Of a stretch of DNA of 64,000 nt, positions 54,583-61,663 are shown piece by piece. Below the pieces are notes generated by a model. It was not told the origin of the DNA. It saw only the letters and a program-made list of their open reading frames with translations, and did no database searches. The stretch lies in NCBI RefSeq assembly GCF_000745855.1, contig NZ_JQKD01000003.1, forward strand, positions 62,001 through 126,000, in the 5' to 3' direction. The first letter of the stretch is position 1. Each line of letters opens with the position of its first letter. The stretch is from Xenophilus azovorans DSM 13620 (lineage in GTDB: Bacteria > Pseudomonadota > Gammaproteobacteria > Burkholderiales > Burkholderiaceae_C). The translations under genes and the position numbers were made by a program.

Positions 54583-55197
54583 ATGAGCGACAGCGCGCAC
54601 CACCACGCCACGGAAGAGGCCCACACCGGTCCCATCAAGAATCCCAAGCAGCTCCTGATGGCGGTGCTCTTCGGCTTTCTGGCGCCGATCCTGATCATCG
54701 CGGGCCTGGTGTCCTACGTCGTGGCCGGGCTCAAGCCCTCGGGCTCGGCGCAGGGCGACAGCATGGCGCTGTACGGCGTGAGCCAGGAAGCGCGCGAGCG
54801 CGAGGTGGCCGAGCGCATCCGCAAGGTGGGCTCCATCGAGATCCGCGACGCCAACCGCCCGCTGGCCACCGGCGAGGCCGTCTTCAAGGCCCAGTGCGCG
54901 GCCTGCCACGGCAGCCCGGGCATCCCCGGCGCCCCGCACTTCGGCGACGCCGCCGGCTGGGGCCCGCGCATCGGCCAGGGCTACGCCACGCTGCTGGAGC
55001 ACGCGCTCAAGGGCAAGGGCGCCATGCCGCCCCAGGGCGGCGGCGACTTCGAGGACGTGGAAATCGGCCGTGCGGTGGTCTACATGGCCAACTCCGGCGG
55101 CGCCAAGTTCGACGAACCGCAGCGCCCGGCGGCCGCGGAGGCGCCGGCCGAAGGTGCCGCTGCCGCAGCGCCGGCCGACGCCGCGCCCAAGCAGTAA
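54583..55197 (+). CDS. Membrane-anchored cytochrome c5-type protein
   Basis: This 204-residue protein has an N-terminal membrane helix (LLMAVLFGFLAPILIIAGLV, about residues 25-50), a spacer and one class I heme-c domain with CAACH near residue 105 and the axial methionine in KGAMPPQGG. The C-terminus is an alanine-rich tail. The spacing and sequence resemble small c5-type electron carriers near terminal oxidases. It is likely a periplasm-facing electron carrier. A terminator follows 23 bp after the stop, so it is monocistronic. Confidence 0.92.
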   Translation: MSDSAHHHATEEAHTGPIKNPKQLLMAVLFGFLAPILIIAGLVSYVVAGLKPSGSAQGDSMALYGVSQEAREREVAERIRKVGSIEIRDANRPLATGEAVFKAQCAACHGSPGIPGAPHFGDAAGWGPRIGQGYATLLEHALKGKGAMPPQGGGDFEDVEIGRAVVYMANSGGAKFDEPQRPAAAEAPAEGAAAAAPADAAPKQ

Positions 55198-55220
55198 CAA
55201 AAGGCGCCTGCCAGCAAGGA

Positions 55221-55244
55221 ACCGGCCTCCAGGGCCGGTTTTTT
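55221..55244 (+). terminator. Rho-independent terminator of the cytochrome c gene
   Basis: ACCGGCC and GGCCGGT form a perfect 7-bp stem with a 5-nt loop followed by six T residues. The end overlaps the stop of the convergent gene by 2 bp. Confidence 0.9.
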
Positions 55245-55779
55245 ATGTCGATGCCACCGCCGCGCGGGCCTGCGGGCTCATGACATAACCGAAGCGCTGC
55301 GGCAGGTCGGCCGCGCGCACCTCTTCAGGCTGCCAGCGGCCCTGCTCGATCGCCTCGGCCGCCACGCCGACGTCCTGCGTGTGGACCAGCCCCAGCCCGG
55401 CGTCCGATGCCAGGTACAGCCGGCCCGCCTCGTCCAGCAGGCAGCCCGTCGGCACCGCCGGCGCGCCGGTGTGGGCGACCACCGAGAAGTCCTCGTGCAT
55501 CCGCCACACCAGCGGCGTGCGCTCCAGTTCCACGTACACGCGCTGCGGGCCGTTCTGGAAGAACCACTGGCCCGCCTCGTCGTGCTCGTAGTTGCGCTGG
55601 ATGAAGGCGATCAGCCCCTCGTGCTCCAGCAGCGCGCCCTTCGATGCGGGGAAGGCACCCGCCGCCTGCGCCTGCGCATCGCGCAGGAACCACTGGCCCC
55701 GCGCGTCCAGCCCCAGCCAGCCGTGGCAGTGGGGCACGTTGGGCCACTTGGCGATGGCCTGCCTGACGATGTCGTCCAT
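55243..55779 (-). CDS. DUF2946-like protein
   Basis: This 178-residue soluble protein begins MDDIVRQAIAKWPNVPHCHGW and continues LGLDARGQWFLRD, IQRNYEHDEAGQWFFQNGP and RVYVELERTPLVWRMHEDF. The conserved tryptophan-rich N-terminus matches DUF2946-like proteins common in Comamonadaceae, as I remember them. No catalytic or binding motif is visible and there is no signal peptide. It lies 36 bp before the YheT-type hydrolase gene on the complementary strand. Function unknown. Confidence 0.7.
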   Translation of the reverse strand: MDDIVRQAIAKWPNVPHCHGWLGLDARGQWFLRDAQAQAAGAFPASKGALLEHEGLIAFIQRNYEHDEAGQWFFQNGPQRVYVELERTPLVWRMHEDFSVVAHTGAPAVPTGCLLDEAGRLYLASDAGLGLVHTQDVGVAAEAIEQGRWQPEEVRAADLPQRFGYVMSPQARAAVAST

Positions 55780-55815
55780 GGCGGCATTCTGCGCCCCGCG
55801 GCGCGGCGGGCGCTG

Positions 55816-56814
55816 TCAGAGACGGTCGCGAAGCCAGCCGCCCACGGCCGACGGCAGCCCGGTGACGTGCCCCGGCGGCAGCCCGAGCGCGAAACCCACG
55901 TGGCCGCCGTGCCGCGGCTGCCACAGCGTGACGTGCCGACCCACCTCGTGGGGGCCGGGCAGGCTGTCGCCGGGCACGAAGGGATCGTTGACTGCATTGA
56001 CCACCAGCGCCGGCACGCGGATGTCGGCCAGCCGCGGCTTGGCGGAGGCGCGCGACCAGTAGTCGCGCGTGCCGGCAAAACCGTGCAGCGGCGCGGTGAA
56101 GACGTCGTCGAAGGCGTACAGGTCGCGCGCGGCGCGCAGCGCGTCCGCGTCGAACAGGCCCGGGTGCTGCGCCAGCTTGGCCAGCGCCTTGGGCTTCATG
56201 GTCGCGAGGAACATGCGCGTGTAGACCAGCCGGTTGAAGCCGCGCCCGATGGCCGCGCCGCCGGCCGCCAGGTCCAGCGGCGCGCTCACCGAGGCCACGG
56301 CGCGCACGCTGGCGGCGGCGGTGGCGCCGGCCTCCTCGGCCCAGCGCAGGAGCGCGTTGCCGCCCAGCGAAACGCCCACGGCGACGGTCGGCACGCGCCG
56401 CCGCAGGGCGAACTGCCCGAGCATCCAGCCCACTTCCTCGTGGTCGCCGGAGTGGTAGGCGCGCGGCGCGAGGTTGAGCTCGCCGCTGCAGCCGCGGAAG
56501 TGCGGCACCGCGAAGTGCATGCCCTGCGCCGCGGCCCAGGCGGCGAAGGCCTCGGCATAGTGGCTGCGCGAGGAACCCTCCAGCCCGTGGAACAGCACCA
56601 GCAGCGGCGCCGCCGGGTCGGGCGCGTCCTGGAAGTCCACGTCGACGAAGTCGCCGTCGGGCGTGGTCCAGCGCTCGCGGCGATAGACCGGCGCCTGCCC
56701 GGCATGGCGGCGCGACCACAGCGCCGGCCAGATGGTCTGCAGGTTGCCGCCGGGCAGCCAGCGCGGCGCGCGGTGCCCGTGCAGCGAGAGGGAGGCGGAA
56801 GGCAGCGCGCTCAA
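55816..56814 (-). CDS. YheT-family alpha/beta hydrolase
   Basis: This 332-residue alpha/beta hydrolase has the YheT signature PRWLPGGNLQTIWPAL, then LLVLFHGLEGSSRSHYAEA, the nucleophile elbow VGVSLGGNALLRW (Ser in GVSLGG), VVNAVNDPFVPGD with the catalytic aspartate and RHGGHVGFA with the histidine. Family members act on unknown esters. The start is probably TTG 56814, overlapping the upstream stop as TTGA, because no ATG or GTG precedes the conserved N-terminus. It is co-transcribed with the NTF2-like gene. Confidence 0.87.
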   Translation of the reverse strand: MSALPSASLSLHGHRAPRWLPGGNLQTIWPALWSRRHAGQAPVYRRERWTTPDGDFVDVDFQDAPDPAAPLLVLFHGLEGSSRSHYAEAFAAWAAAQGMHFAVPHFRGCSGELNLAPRAYHSGDHEEVGWMLGQFALRRRVPTVAVGVSLGGNALLRWAEEAGATAAASVRAVASVSAPLDLAAGGAAIGRGFNRLVYTRMFLATMKPKALAKLAQHPGLFDADALRAARDLYAFDDVFTAPLHGFAGTRDYWSRASAKPRLADIRVPALVVNAVNDPFVPGDSLPGPHEVGRHVTLWQPRHGGHVGFALGLPPGHVTGLPSAVGGWLRDRL

Positions 56815-57266
56815 TGCAGGACGGTCGGGATGTCGAGCCCCTCGTCCGGCGCCTGCGCGGTGCCGGGGCTGGCATGGTGCGCCACCATGCGCCAGCCCTG
56901 GGCGGTCTTGTGATAGACGTTGGTGGCGAGCACGAAGGCGTGCTTGGGCCCCTCGGCCGTGAGCACCTCGATGCGCTCGAGCACGTTGTGCACGCTGCTG
57001 GCCAGCGCATCGACCTTGCGCACGCGCGCCGGCCGGGCGTGGATCGCGCCGCCGTTGGCGAACATCTGCTCGAAGGCCGCCCGGATCGCCACCGCGCCGA
57101 CCAGGCGCGGGCCGCCGGGGTGGACGCAGAAGACCTCGTCCTCGTCGGCCCAGCAGGCCATCAGCGCGTCCACGTCGCCGCGCTGCAGCGCCTCGTAGAA
57201 GGCGTTCTCGACGTCGTCTGCGGTGCCGCCGAGGGTGGCGGCGCGGAGTCTGGACTTGGTGGACAT
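56811..57266 (-). CDS. NTF2/SnoaL-like protein
   Basis: This 151-residue protein has the cone-shaped NTF2-like fold: VENAFYEALQRGDVDALMACWADEDEV followed by HPGGPRLVGAVAIRAAFEQM and TAQGWRMVAHHAS. Proteins of this group with HPGG and W..D..E residues are annotated as SgcJ/EcaC-type or DUF4440-like and may bind small molecules or catalyse simple isomerisations. No partner enzyme is evident. The ATG at 57266 is 32 bp after the upstream stop. Confidence 0.8.
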   Translation of the reverse strand: MSTKSRLRAATLGGTADDVENAFYEALQRGDVDALMACWADEDEVFCVHPGGPRLVGAVAIRAAFEQMFANGGAIHARPARVRKVDALASSVHNVLERIEVLTAEGPKHAFVLATNVYHKTAQGWRMVAHHASPGTAQAPDEGLDIPTVLH

Positions 57267-57298
57267 GGCGCCATGGATTGTGCCGCGCCGCGGGATGC

Positions 57299-58099
57299 TC
57301 AGACGGCTTTCCAGGCATCGCGGGCCGGCACCGGATCGCCGCCGGCGCGCCCCAGCAGCCAGCGCGCGGCCACCGCATGCGCGTCGCCCTGGGCGGCGGC
57401 CCAGACCACCTCCGGCGCGGCCACGTGCACGCCCGGCGGCGCCAGGGCCAGCGCCACGTCCAGCAGCTCGGCGACGCGGGCCGCGCGCACCGGCCGCTCG
57501 GTGGCCGGCACCATGAAGCGGGCGACGGACAGCATCCACGCCGCCAGGCGGTGCAGCGCGGCCAGCCGCGGCGCCCCCGCGGGCCGGCGCGCGCTGCGCA
57601 GCAGCAGCACGCACTCGAAGTCCAGCGCCGCCAGCGCATGCTCGCCGGCATCGGCCAGGCCGTGCTTGAGGGCATCGGGAAGCCGCCCCTGGTCGTGCGG
57701 CTGCACCACCGCCAGCGTGCGCACGCCGCAGCGGCGCAGCCAGGCGGCCAGTTCGCCGAGCTGCGACGGATCGGGCGCCCACAGCGCGCGTTCGCGGCCG
57801 TTGCGCAGGCGCGGCGGATCGAAGGCGACGACCGCCACGTCGGCCGCGGCCGGCGGCCAGTCGCTCAGCGGCGCGCCGGCCGGCACCCGCACGGATTCGA
57901 CGCCGCGCAGCCCGTCGCGCATCGGCTCGGCCGCCAGCACGCGCGTGCGGGCGAAGCGGTGGGTGCCCGACAGGCGACGCACGATCTCGCTGCCCAGCGG
58001 CCCGGTGGCGCCGGCGATCAGCAGCGTGCGGTCGGCATCGGCCGGACGCGGCGGCGCCCGGTTGGCCGCCTGCAGGGCCTGGAGGGGATCGAGGGACAT
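57299..58099 (-). CDS. NAD(P)-binding Rossmann-fold protein
   Basis: This 266-residue protein has an N-terminal dinucleotide-binding loop TLLIAGATGPLGSEIVRRL, as in NAD(P)-binding epimerase-like proteins. After that it is divergent: no YxxxK catalytic motif is seen, and the C-terminal half (residues about 170-266) is alanine-rich and unassigned. It may be a non-catalytic NAD(P)-sensor of the NmrA or atypical SDR group. It is divergent from lemA with 67 bp between. Confidence 0.72.
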   Translation of the reverse strand: MSLDPLQALQAANRAPPRPADADRTLLIAGATGPLGSEIVRRLSGTHRFARTRVLAAEPMRDGLRGVESVRVPAGAPLSDWPPAAADVAVVAFDPPRLRNGRERALWAPDPSQLGELAAWLRRCGVRTLAVVQPHDQGRLPDALKHGLADAGEHALAALDFECVLLLRSARRPAGAPRLAALHRLAAWMLSVARFMVPATERPVRAARVAELLDVALALAPPGVHVAAPEVVWAAAQGDAHAVAARWLLGRAGGDPVPARDAWKAV

Positions 58100-58166
58100 G
58101 GCCGCGCCTATGCTACCTTTGCCGCCTCGCGGCCCGCCGGGCCGCCGCCAAGGAGGCCGAACCACC

Positions 58167-58766
58167 ATGATCCGAATCCTCAAGCGCTGGCTGCCGCTGG
58201 CCCTGCTCGCCGCCCTGCTCACCGGCTGCGGCTACAACGACTTCCAGCGCCTGGACGAGGCCAGCAAGTCCGCCTGGAGCGAGGTGCTGAACCAGTACCA
58301 GCGCCGCGCCGACCTGGTGCCCAACATCGTCGCCTCGGTCAAGGGCGAGGCCAACTTCGAGCAGGAGACGCTGACGAAGGTGATCGAGGCGCGCGCCAAG
58401 GCGACCTCGATCCAGGTCACGCCCGAGACGCTCAACAACCCCGAGGCCTTCAACAAGTTCCAGCAGGCGCAGGGCGAGCTGTCGGGCGCGCTGTCGCGCC
58501 TGATGGTGGTGGCCGAGCGCTACCCGCAGCTGCAGGCCAACCAGGCCTTCCGCGACCTGCGGGTGACGCTGGAGGGCACCGAGAACCGCATCACGGTGGC
58601 GCGCAACCGCTACATCCAGACGGTGCAGGAGTACAACGTGCTGGCCCGCAGCTTCCCGACCAACCTGACGGCCATGGCCTTCGGCTACGACCCGAAGCCG
58701 AACTTCAGCGTGCAGAACGAGGCGGAGATCTCCCGGCCGCCGACGGTGGACTTCGAGAAGAAGTGA
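58167..58766 (+). CDS. lemA: LemA family protein
   Basis: This 199-residue lipoprotein (LLAALLTGCGYNDFQ) has the LemA coiled helical domain with LNQYQRRADLVPNIVASVKG, LMVVAERYPQLQANQAFRDL and NRYIQTVQEYNVLARSFPTN. LemA proteins are membrane-linked and usually encoded next to TPM-domain proteins, as here. AAGGAGG lies 10 nt before the ATG, and TATGCT at 58109-58114 is a possible -10 box. Their exact role in envelope function is unresolved. Confidence 0.93.
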   Translation: MIRILKRWLPLALLAALLTGCGYNDFQRLDEASKSAWSEVLNQYQRRADLVPNIVASVKGEANFEQETLTKVIEARAKATSIQVTPETLNNPEAFNKFQQAQGELSGALSRLMVVAERYPQLQANQAFRDLRVTLEGTENRITVARNRYIQTVQEYNVLARSFPTNLTAMAFGYDPKPNFSVQNEAEISRPPTVDFEKK

Positions 58767-58788
58767 CGGCGCAGGTGCACTGAGCCCG

Positions 58789-59712
58789 ATGGCATTCCAG
58801 CGCATGTGGCGCGCGCTCGGCGCGCTGTTCCTGATCGCCGCCGCCTCGGCCGCGTTCATGGCGGCAGCCTGGGCGCAGCAGGCCGTACCCGCGCTCGCCG
58901 GCCGGGTGATCGACCAGACCGCCACGCTCTCGGCGGGCGACCGGCAGGCACTGGACGCCAAGCTCGCTGCCTTCGAGCAGCGCAAGGGCACGCAGATCGT
59001 GGTGCTGATGGTGCCGACGACGGCGCCGGAAGACATCGCCGCGTATGCCAACCGCGTGGCCAACACCTGGAAGATCGGCCGGCGCGACGTGGGCGACGGC
59101 GTGCTGGTGATCGTCGCCAAGGACGACCGGCGCATGCGCATCGAGGTCGCCAAGACGCTCGAAGGCGCGGTGCCCGACCTGGCGGCGGCGCGCATCATCG
59201 ACCAGCAGATGAAGCCGGCCTTCCGCAACGGCGACTTCGCCGGCGGCCTGATGGCGGCGGCCGACCAGCTCATCGCCCGCATCGACGGCGAGGCGCTGCC
59301 GGAGGTGGCCTCGGCCAGCTACGAGCAGCGCAGCCTGATGGACGTGGACTGGGAGCACCTGATCTTGTTCCTGTTCTTCGGCGTGCTCATCGGCGGCCCC
59401 ATCCTGCGCAAGCTGATGGGCGCGATCCTCGGCCCGCTCGCCGCCGGCGGCCTGGGCGGGCTGCTGGCCTTCGCGTTCACCAGCAGCCTGGTCGTGTCGG
59501 GCATCGCGGGCCTGCTGGCGCTCGGCTACACGCTGCTCGCCAAGCCGGCCAGTTTCAGCGGCGGCGGCGGTGGCTCGGGCCACGGCTACGGCTCGGGCGG
59601 CTGGAGCAGCGGCTCGTCCTCCTCTTCCTCCGGCGACTGGGGCGGCGGGGGCGGCTTCAGCTCCGGCGGGGGCGGCGATTTCGGTGGCGGCGGCGCCTCG
59701 GGAGACTGGTGA
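58789..59712 (+). CDS. TPM-domain membrane protein (YgcG-like)
   Basis: This 307-residue protein has a signal peptide (cleavage near AWAQ), a TPM domain (GRVIDQTATLSAGDRQALDAK, KGTQIVVLMVPTT, IGRRDVGDGVLVIVAKDDRR), two membrane helices in residues about 185-255, and a C-terminal tail of about 45 residues consisting almost entirely of glycine and serine. The low-complexity tail is common to this family. It works with LemA, encoded 22 bp upstream, in an unknown envelope process. It shares one base with the next TPM gene (TGATG). Confidence 0.92.
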   Translation: MAFQRMWRALGALFLIAAASAAFMAAAWAQQAVPALAGRVIDQTATLSAGDRQALDAKLAAFEQRKGTQIVVLMVPTTAPEDIAAYANRVANTWKIGRRDVGDGVLVIVAKDDRRMRIEVAKTLEGAVPDLAAARIIDQQMKPAFRNGDFAGGLMAAADQLIARIDGEALPEVASASYEQRSLMDVDWEHLILFLFFGVLIGGPILRKLMGAILGPLAAGGLGGLLAFAFTSSLVVSGIAGLLALGYTLLAKPASFSGGGGGSGHGYGSGGWSSGSSSSSSGDWGGGGGFSSGGGGDFGGGGASGDW

Positions 59713-60254
59713 TGCCTGGACGCAAGACCTATCCGCCCACCTGGGCCGGCCGCCTGCAGCGGCTGCTGCGCAACCGGCTGACCGACCGCGCCGACGTGCG
59801 CCGCGTGCTGCCGCCCGACGCGCTGGCGCGCCTGGGCGAGCGCGTGGCCGCCAGCGAGCGGCGCCACACGGGCCAGATCCGCATCTGCATCGAGGCCGGC
59901 CTGCCGTGGAGCTACATCCGCCGCGACGCGCCGGCGCGCCAGCGCGCCGTCACCCAGTTCGGCAAGCTGCGCGTGTGGGACACCGAGCACAACAACGGCG
60001 TGCTGATCTACCTGCTGCTGGCCGAGCACGCGATCGAGATCGTGGCCGACCGCGGCATCGACGTGCATGCCGACCCGCAGCAGTGGCGCGAGATGGCGCG
60101 GCGCATGGGCCGGGCCTTCGGCGAGCATCGCTTCGAGGACGGCCTGACGCTGGCGCTGGAGGAGGTCTCGGCGCTGCTGGTGGAACATTTCCCCGCGCGC
60201 GAGGACGCCCCGCCGCGCGGCAACGAGCTGCCCGATTCGCCGATCGTGATCTGA
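59712..60254 (+). CDS. Second TPM-domain protein
   Basis: This 180-residue protein has a TPM-like domain (HTGQIRICIEAGLPWSYIRR, FGKLRVWDTEHNNGVLIYLL, EHAIEIVADRGIDVHADPQQW) but no signal peptide or membrane helix. It may act in the cytoplasm or bind the upstream TPM protein. LemA with two TPM proteins is a recurrent betaproteobacterial set. The stop lies 10 bp from the convergent cNMP-binding gene. Confidence 0.88.
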   Translation: MPGRKTYPPTWAGRLQRLLRNRLTDRADVRRVLPPDALARLGERVAASERRHTGQIRICIEAGLPWSYIRRDAPARQRAVTQFGKLRVWDTEHNNGVLIYLLLAEHAIEIVADRGIDVHADPQQWREMARRMGRAFGEHRFEDGLTLALEEVSALLVEHFPAREDAPPRGNELPDSPIVI

Positions 60255-60263
60255 GGGCCGCCG

Positions 60264-60854
60264 TCAGGCAGTGCCCATGTCGGTGTCCTGCCCCAGCAGG
60301 CGCCGGTTCACGGCGTGGGTGGCGTCCAGCTCGCGCTGCAACGCCCGCGCCACCTGCGAGAGCGTGCGCAGGCGCCGGTTGGTGCTGCGCACGCGATCGG
60401 CCATGGCCTGCGCCAGGCCCAGCAGCAGGCGCGAGGCGACGGCCGGGTTGACCTCCACCAGCCCGCGCAGCGCGGTGCGCGACAGCGTGGCCATCTTCAC
60501 CTCCGTCAGCGCGGTGCAGGTGGCCGAGCGCGGCGCCCCGTCCAGCAGGCCCATCTCGCCCATGAGCTGGCCGGGGCCGATGATGGAGATGACCACTTCC
60601 TCGCCGGGCAGCAGAGCGGCGCTCTCGGCGCGCACCTGGCCTTCGAGCAGCAGCGCCATGTAGTCGGTGTCGTCGCGCTGGCCCTCGCGCATCAGCACGG
60701 TGCCGGCGGGCACCCGCACCGGCTGCATGGCGTCGATGACGAGGCGCGCATCGTGCGCGTCCAGCTCGGCGACGATGGACGAGCGCATCAGCATGCGCAC
60801 CGCCTCCTCGCGCAGCAGGTGGCCGGAGCGCGGCAGGTCGTCGGAGGCCTTCAT
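60264..60854 (-). CDS. Cyclic-nucleotide-binding-domain protein without DNA-binding domain
   Basis: This 196-residue protein has one cNMP-binding beta-roll: PAGTVLMREGQRDDTDYMALLL, VVISIIGPGQLMGEMGLLDG and APRSATCTALTEVKMATLSR with the phosphate-binding cassette. After the dimerisation helix it has only RLRTLSQVARALQRELDATHAVNRR, so no Crp/Fnr helix-turn-helix is present. It may be a ligand-binding modulator rather than a transcription factor. The ATG overlaps the PdeM stop, indicating coupling to DNA-repair-associated genes. Confidence 0.85.
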   Translation of the reverse strand: MKASDDLPRSGHLLREEAVRMLMRSSIVAELDAHDARLVIDAMQPVRVPAGTVLMREGQRDDTDYMALLLEGQVRAESAALLPGEEVVISIIGPGQLMGEMGLLDGAPRSATCTALTEVKMATLSRTALRGLVEVNPAVASRLLLGLAQAMADRVRSTNRRLRTLSQVARALQRELDATHAVNRRLLGQDTDMGTA

Positions 60855-61564
60855 GCTTCGGTCTCCTGCGCCGGCGCCGGTGCCGGCAGCGCCCACACGC
60901 CGCCCCCGCCCACGGCATGGAAGCGGCGCCCGGGCGCGGCGGGCATCGACGCGCCGCCGGTGAATTCGCCGAAAGCCGGCAGCAGCGCCAGGCCCGGCTC
61001 GCTGACGAAGCAGGGCAGGCGCAGGCTGTCGCGCCCGCGCCCCTGCAGGCTGCACACCGGATGCAGGTGGCCGGCCAGCACGAAATGCGTGGCGTGCCGC
61101 TGCGGGTGGTGGCAGCAGGCGAAGGGGCCGAGGAGGTGCGGCTCGTCGACGACGGCGATGTCCAGCGCGGGCGGCGGGTCGCCGGCGCGGCTGTCGTGGT
61201 TGCCGCGCACCAGCGTCATGGCGATGCCCGCATGCCGCGACCGCCACGCCAGCGCCGCCTGCAGCAGCGCCGGGGTGCGCGCCTCGGGCGCATGCAGGAA
61301 GTCGCCCAGGAAGACGATGGCCTGCGGCGCCTGCGCAGCGATCAGCGCATCCAGCCGCGCCAGGTTCTGCTGCGTGGTGCCGCCGGGCACCGGCTGGCCG
61401 AGCGCCCGGTAGGCCGCCGCCTTGCCCAGGTGCAGGTCGGCCACGAAAAGGGTGCGGCGCGCCGGCCACCACAGCGCCCGTCCGGCCAGCAGGTGCAGGC
61501 GTTCGCCGGCCCAGACGGCTTCGCAGGCGGCAGGAAGGGAAGAGGGGGAGGCGGCGCGGCTCAC
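60851..61564 (-). CDS. pdeM: Ligase-associated DNA damage response endonuclease PdeM
   Basis: This 237-residue metallophosphatase has the metal-binding motifs LFVADLHLGKAA, VFLGDFLHA, LVRGNHDSRAG and FVLAGHLHPVC. It matches the PdeM family, which is linked with the ligase-associated DEXH helicase and an ATP-dependent ligase/exonuclease. The start is GTG 61564. Its neighbour upstream is the helicase; ligase and exonuclease genes would be expected outside the right edge. The 99-bp gap contains TACACT (61626-61621 on the minus strand), a possible -10 box. Confidence 0.9.
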   Translation of the reverse strand: MSRAASPSSLPAACEAVWAGERLHLLAGRALWWPARRTLFVADLHLGKAAAYRALGQPVPGGTTQQNLARLDALIAAQAPQAIVFLGDFLHAPEARTPALLQAALAWRSRHAGIAMTLVRGNHDSRAGDPPPALDIAVVDEPHLLGPFACCHHPQRHATHFVLAGHLHPVCSLQGRGRDSLRLPCFVSEPGLALLPAFGEFTGGASMPAAPGRRFHAVGGGGVWALPAPAPAQETEA

Positions 61565-61663
61565 AGGTCGGACAGTGTCCCAGAAGAACCGTTTTTTCGT
61601 ACCCGCTCCCTGCGCGGCCGAGTGTAACGATGGGGGAATCGCCCGTTCGCGTGGGCTTCGGCG

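Noticed and set aside
60264..60854. cNMP-binding protein as the regulator of the TCGTCG palindromes
   Set aside because: Crp/Fnr proteins bind 16-22 bp palindromes near -41.5, but this protein has no helix-turn-helix after the cNMP domain.
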